Assembly (NCBI RefSeq): GCF_018390515.1
Contig: NZ_JAHBBK010000003.1
Location: 682,001-746,000 of the forward strand
Direction of reading: 5' to 3'
Source of the DNA: Mucilaginibacter sp. Bleaf8
GTDB lineage: Bacteria > Bacteroidota > Bacteroidia > Sphingobacteriales > Sphingobacteriaceae
Length of the DNA: 64,000 bases
The notes beneath the pieces are model-generated. The model was not told where the DNA came from, did not search any database, and saw only the letters and a list, made by a program, of their open reading frames with translations. A program made the translations under genes and the position numbers. Positions 61,801 through 64,000 of this stretch are shown piece by piece. Each line of letters starts with the position of its first letter. Position 1 is the first letter of the stretch.

Positions 61801-64000
61801 TTTGAATCGCTCAACGTGCAGTACATTGAGTTTTGGATGATGGATCCATTCATTTATAAACCTAATGCGCAGGGGGGCGATATGTACCTTAACTTAGGCA
61901 GTGTATCTGAAGATATTTTGAAGGATGGTCGCCGTTCGGTTGAAAACGGTTTGCCGGCAGATGGCGATGCTACCAAAACCGATGAGACCGCCTGGGGCCG
62001 CGTGCCTAAATTGCAGCCGGTTATCAATGCCTTTGATAACAACCCGGATGCACGCCGCCTGCAAGACGTAGGTTTGGATGGCATGAACGACCAGGGTGAG
62101 CAAACTAAGTTTTCGGGCTTTGTACAGCAAATGCGTGCGCAGTTGAATCCGCAGGCTGCCGCTGCCCTGGCCACCGACCCTTCTTCAGATAACTACCAGT
62201 ACTACCAGGGGCCGCTGTTGGACCAGGCACGTACCGGTATTTTACAACGCTACAGCCATTACAATGGTACTGAAGGCAACTCTAAAACGGCAGCACAATC
62301 ACAAGCCGAATTAGGTATATCTACATCCGCCTCTACTTCCTTACCCGATGGCGAGGATCTGAACCGCGATAACAGCATGAGCCAGGCTGATGAGTATTTC
62401 CAGTACAAAGTATCTGTTCGTCCGCAGGATATGGTGGTAGGCCAGAATTTCATCAGCGATAAGGTAACTGCGCAAGTTAAAATGGCTGATGGTACCAGCC
62501 AATCGGTTAACTGGTATCAGTTCAGAGTACCTATTGTAGGTTATCAATCTAAAGTAGGCAACATACAGGATTTTAAAGCCATTCGCTATATCCGCATGTT
62601 CATGACCAACTTTGCTGATACCTCCATAGTAAGGTTAGGTACCCTGCAACTGGTAAGAGGCGAGTGGCGCAGCTACAATGCCGAAAATAATACCAGCAAA
62701 GTAATTACGGATAGTGCACTGGTAAATGCCCCGCTTGATAACTCTACCTTAGATGTACAGACGGTAAACGTAGAGGCTAACGGTAACCGCTCGCCTATTC
62801 CTTATGTTGTGCCGCCGGGCATAGAGCGCCAGCGCGATTATAACAACCTGCGTACCGATACGCGGTTAAACGAGCAATCGTTGGCCGTAATTGTGAAAAA
62901 CCTGCGTACCGGTTATTCAAGAGCCGCATACCGTACCTTTTATAATGATTTGCGTTCATACAAACGCATACAAATGTTTATCCATGCCGAAGGCGAACAG
63001 CTAACGGATAATGACATGAGTGCCTTTATCCGTTTAGGTGCCGATTATCAGGATAACTACTACGAATACGAAATTCCGCTTAAAATTACCCGCCCCGGCA
63101 GTACCGATCCTAATTCGATATGGCCCGAAGCGAACGCGCTTGATATGGAGCTGGAATTACTAACCCGTGCCAAGCTGGCCCGTAACAGCGCAGGCTGGCC
63201 GGTTGATAAGCCATACACTTTAGTTGATGGTAATAACAAGGTAACTATTAAAGGCCAGCCGGATTTAAGCCGTTTGCGTACCATTATGCTGGGTGTGCGT
63301 AACCCTTACAAGGCTACCGGCGGTTTTGATAAATCGGGTACAGTATGGTTTAATGAATTGCGCCTTACCGATTTTGACCAGCGTGGTGGCTGGGCCGCAA
63401 CTGCCCGTTTAAATGCCCGCCTGGCCGACTTTGCCGATGTTACCGTTGCCGGCAGTAAAACTACTGTAGGCTTTGGTTATATTGACCAGCGGGTGAGCGA
63501 GCGCAGCCGCAGCGATAACCAAACTTATGATATTGCGGCCAGTATGGAACTGGGTAAGCTATTCCCGGAGAAAAGCGGCATGCACATACCGATGTATGTA
63601 AACGTATCATCGCAGGTAGCTACGCCGCAGTTTGACCCGCGCATGCCCGATGTGGAATTGAAAGAAAGCTTAAAAGCTGCCAAAAACGATGAAGAGCGTA
63701 AGGCTATAAAAGAGGTATCGCAGGACTATACCATGCGCAAAAGCATCAACTTTACTAATGTGCATAAAGCCCGTACTAACCCGGCGGAGCCAACCCACAT
63801 CTGGGATGTAGAAAACTTTACCGGTACCTACGCTTACTCAGAGTATGAGCACCATGATTTTATTACCCAGAACGATTACCAGAAAATATACAAAGTAGCG
63901 TTGGCCTACAACTATAACAGCCAAAACACCCGCTTTTACACGCCGTTAGATAAGGTGATCAAAAGCAATATGCTGGCGTTATTCAGGGATATTAACTTTA
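58888..64000 (+). CDS. sprA: T9SS outer-membrane translocon protein SprA, N-terminal 1704 residues (runs off window)
   Basis: The reading frame is open from a TTG start at 58888 to the end of the window without a stop: 1704 codons plus one base. The protein begins with a signal peptide (VRKFTSRIIGVILLCAALGG to LYAQ). It then shows the pattern of SprA: YRAPRYLTFQEYLQLSQQQ, a region on an FNFDQRIQMNLTGSIGDKLK theme, and the SprA_N segments further on (LGYISLNYPLNNDEVLAVAF, GLRLQEGTDYTVDYNIGRI). SprA forms the large outer-membrane barrel through which type IX secretion substrates leave and is needed for gliding in those that glide. Full-length SprA is about 2,400 residues, so about 700 are beyond the window. 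Confidence 0.93.
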   Translation, partial: MVRKFTSRIIGVILLCAALGGFNNLYAQKRPASGRADSLKITVPYKNQKSKNRRLREGILDTDPPNLVRVIEYDAATNRYVLIEKVGNLMYRAPRYLTFQEYLQLSQQQNQRDYFRQLTDNYAYQSQQPGFVPQIKIRSRTFEQIFGSPNIDIRPQGSAQLIFAGQVNSNQNPLFNTRQRKQFNFNFDQRIQMNLTGSIGDKLKIATNYNTDAQFQFENQIKLDYTGRPDEIIQKIEAGTVSMPLNTQLIRGSQALFGVKTKLKFGRLDVTSIFSQQRSQSKTITITNGTQQGEFRLQPTDYEANRHYFLAQFFRDNYSRALRNRPLLSTNVTITKVEVWTTNRTNTTTDSRDIVALLDLGENRPYNTTRVQGGAGFSALPAGFQGPGFTQQSNSLLQNLPTGARLTNSNDLANFFQGAGNTDNYAKLPYARKLTSREFTLNPQLGYISLNYPLNNDEVLAVAFRYTYNGREYQVGEFSNDLPVDPANPRSLYVKLLKNEILKTNLPTWDLMMKNIYSLGAYQVSPVNFRLTISRLDDKSNVEKQTIDEGANIKGKRWLQLTQLDTLNQQNDRLPEGDGYFDFLEGVTIDSQNGRIIFPVVEPFGSDLARRFTAGEQDLARRYVFQPLYDSTRTIAQQYFPQLNRYLIKGTYSSQSGSEFQLNAVNIPQGSVAVNAGGLRLQEGTDYTVDYNIGRIRLLNSSLLQSGQPITVNIENNELFGIQQKSLYGSRFDYRASNKLALGATVMHLSEQPLTQKQVIGEESVSNTIMGLDANYSSESRFLTRMVDKLPFINTKAPSFVNFNGEIARLIPGSPSALNFAGSKKGTSYLDDFEGSQSVIDLKSALGWQISGTPQLFSESRLLNDLSYGYNRARLAFYNIDPIFYTSTSTFGLNRNDLSNHYVRQVLETEVFPYRQSVTGQPLILPTLDLAFYPNVRGQYNYSTAGVNNDGTLQNPRSRWGGIFRKLETNDFESLNVQYIEFWMMDPFIYKPNAQGGDMYLNLGSVSEDILKDGRRSVENGLPADGDATKTDETAWGRVPKLQPVINAFDNNPDARRLQDVGLDGMNDQGEQTKFSGFVQQMRAQLNPQAAAALATDPSSDNYQYYQGPLLDQARTGILQRYSHYNGTEGNSKTAAQSQAELGISTSASTSLPDGEDLNRDNSMSQADEYFQYKVSVRPQDMVVGQNFISDKVTAQVKMADGTSQSVNWYQFRVPIVGYQSKVGNIQDFKAIRYIRMFMTNFADTSIVRLGTLQLVRGEWRSYNAENNTSKVITDSALVNAPLDNSTLDVQTVNVEANGNRSPIPYVVPPGIERQRDYNNLRTDTRLNEQSLAVIVKNLRTGYSRAAYRTFYNDLRSYKRIQMFIHAEGEQLTDNDMSAFIRLGADYQDNYYEYEIPLKITRPGSTDPNSIWPEANALDMELELLTRAKLARNSAGWPVDKPYTLVDGNNKVTIKGQPDLSRLRTIMLGVRNPYKATGGFDKSGTVWFNELRLTDFDQRGGWAATARLNARLADFADVTVAGSKTTVGFGYIDQRVSERSRSDNQTYDIAASMELGKLFPEKSGMHIPMYVNVSSQVATPQFDPRMPDVELKESLKAAKNDEERKAIKEVSQDYTMRKSINFTNVHKARTNPAEPTHIWDVENFTGTYAYSEYEHHDFITQNDYQKIYKVALAYNYNSQNTRFYTPLDKVIKSNMLALFRDINF

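Noticed and set aside
58888..64000. Minus-strand open frames of 60-115 codons inside sprA
   Set aside because: They lie wholly within the sprA coding sequence, have no recognisable protein pattern and no start signals.

Overview
The window is a stretch of chromosome from a member of the Bacteroidota, most likely Sphingobacteriaceae (Mucilaginibacter or Pedobacter-like). This rests on the families seen: SprA of the type IX secretion/gliding apparatus, DUF5686, DUF4292, BT_3928-type, GH3-like and DUF3127 proteins and an SDR-type threonine dehydrogenase. It also rests on recurring promoter elements of the Bacteroidota form TTG-N(16-23)-TAnnTTTG and on the lack of obvious Shine-Dalgarno sites. 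The genus is inference. No tRNA, rRNA, CRISPR, insertion sequence or prophage gene was seen; the content is mostly core genome.

Layout. 1-2.9 kb (minus strand): kbl and pheS, then a lipoprotein with a degenerate Rieske fold and the start of a TetR regulator. 3-7.5 kb (plus): a DUF5686 outer-membrane protein, tRNA hydroxylase trhO and a secreted esterase. 7.5-13.1 kb: a proline-rich protein with a repeated short motif, yebC, a threonine dehydrogenase, asd and a GT87 membrane glycosyltransferase. 13.2-19.9 kb: a LysR regulator, a DJ-1/PfpI protein, an outer-membrane porin, an HD hydrolase and small XRE regulator with a palindromic site between them, a 23S rRNA-type methyltransferase and a DUF3127 protein. 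20-28.4 kb: an M28 peptidase, a rhomboid protease, an ABC exporter divergent from a LytS/LytR-type two-component pair, an acyltransferase and a NUDIX hydrolase. 28.5-39.3 kb: gcvP, a periplasmic trehalase, a YceI protein, a lone receiver, a metallo-beta-lactamase-fold hydrolase, recJ, lptB and a GH3 protein. 39.4-44.7 kb: DUF421, folP, a tandem-repeat DUF1599 protein, a BT_3928-type protein, aroK and rlmN. 44.9-64 kb (all plus): amidohydrolase, acylphosphatase, flippase, dut, TPR protein, DUF4292 lipoprotein, EnvC-like protein, two tatA genes, gatA, a lytic transglycosylase, a fused malic enzyme, ruvA and a partial sprA running off the end.

How the genes work together. Threonine dehydrogenase, Kbl and GcvP together would take threonine to glycine plus acetyl-CoA and then into one-carbon units, although the three genes are dispersed. 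The ABC exporter with its small membrane protein and the divergent LytS/LytR pair look like one sensing and export unit; an inverted repeat lies in their shared promoter region. The 46.1-52.2 kb run (acylphosphatase to EnvC) is tightly packed and likely one operon dealing partly with the envelope. Convergent gene pairs are usually separated by strong hairpins.

The least ordinary signals are: a short GC-rich palindromic element that supplies stop codons or in-frame codons to three genes; an approximately 80-90 bp dispersed repeat with 12-bp inverted ends; a perfect 14-bp inverted repeat beside the XRE gene; several promoter elements so close to start codons that transcripts may be leaderless; a Rieske-fold lipoprotein that has lost its cluster ligands; a motif-array protein; and a two-fold internally duplicated DUF1599 protein. 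No clearly new multi-gene system was recognised.
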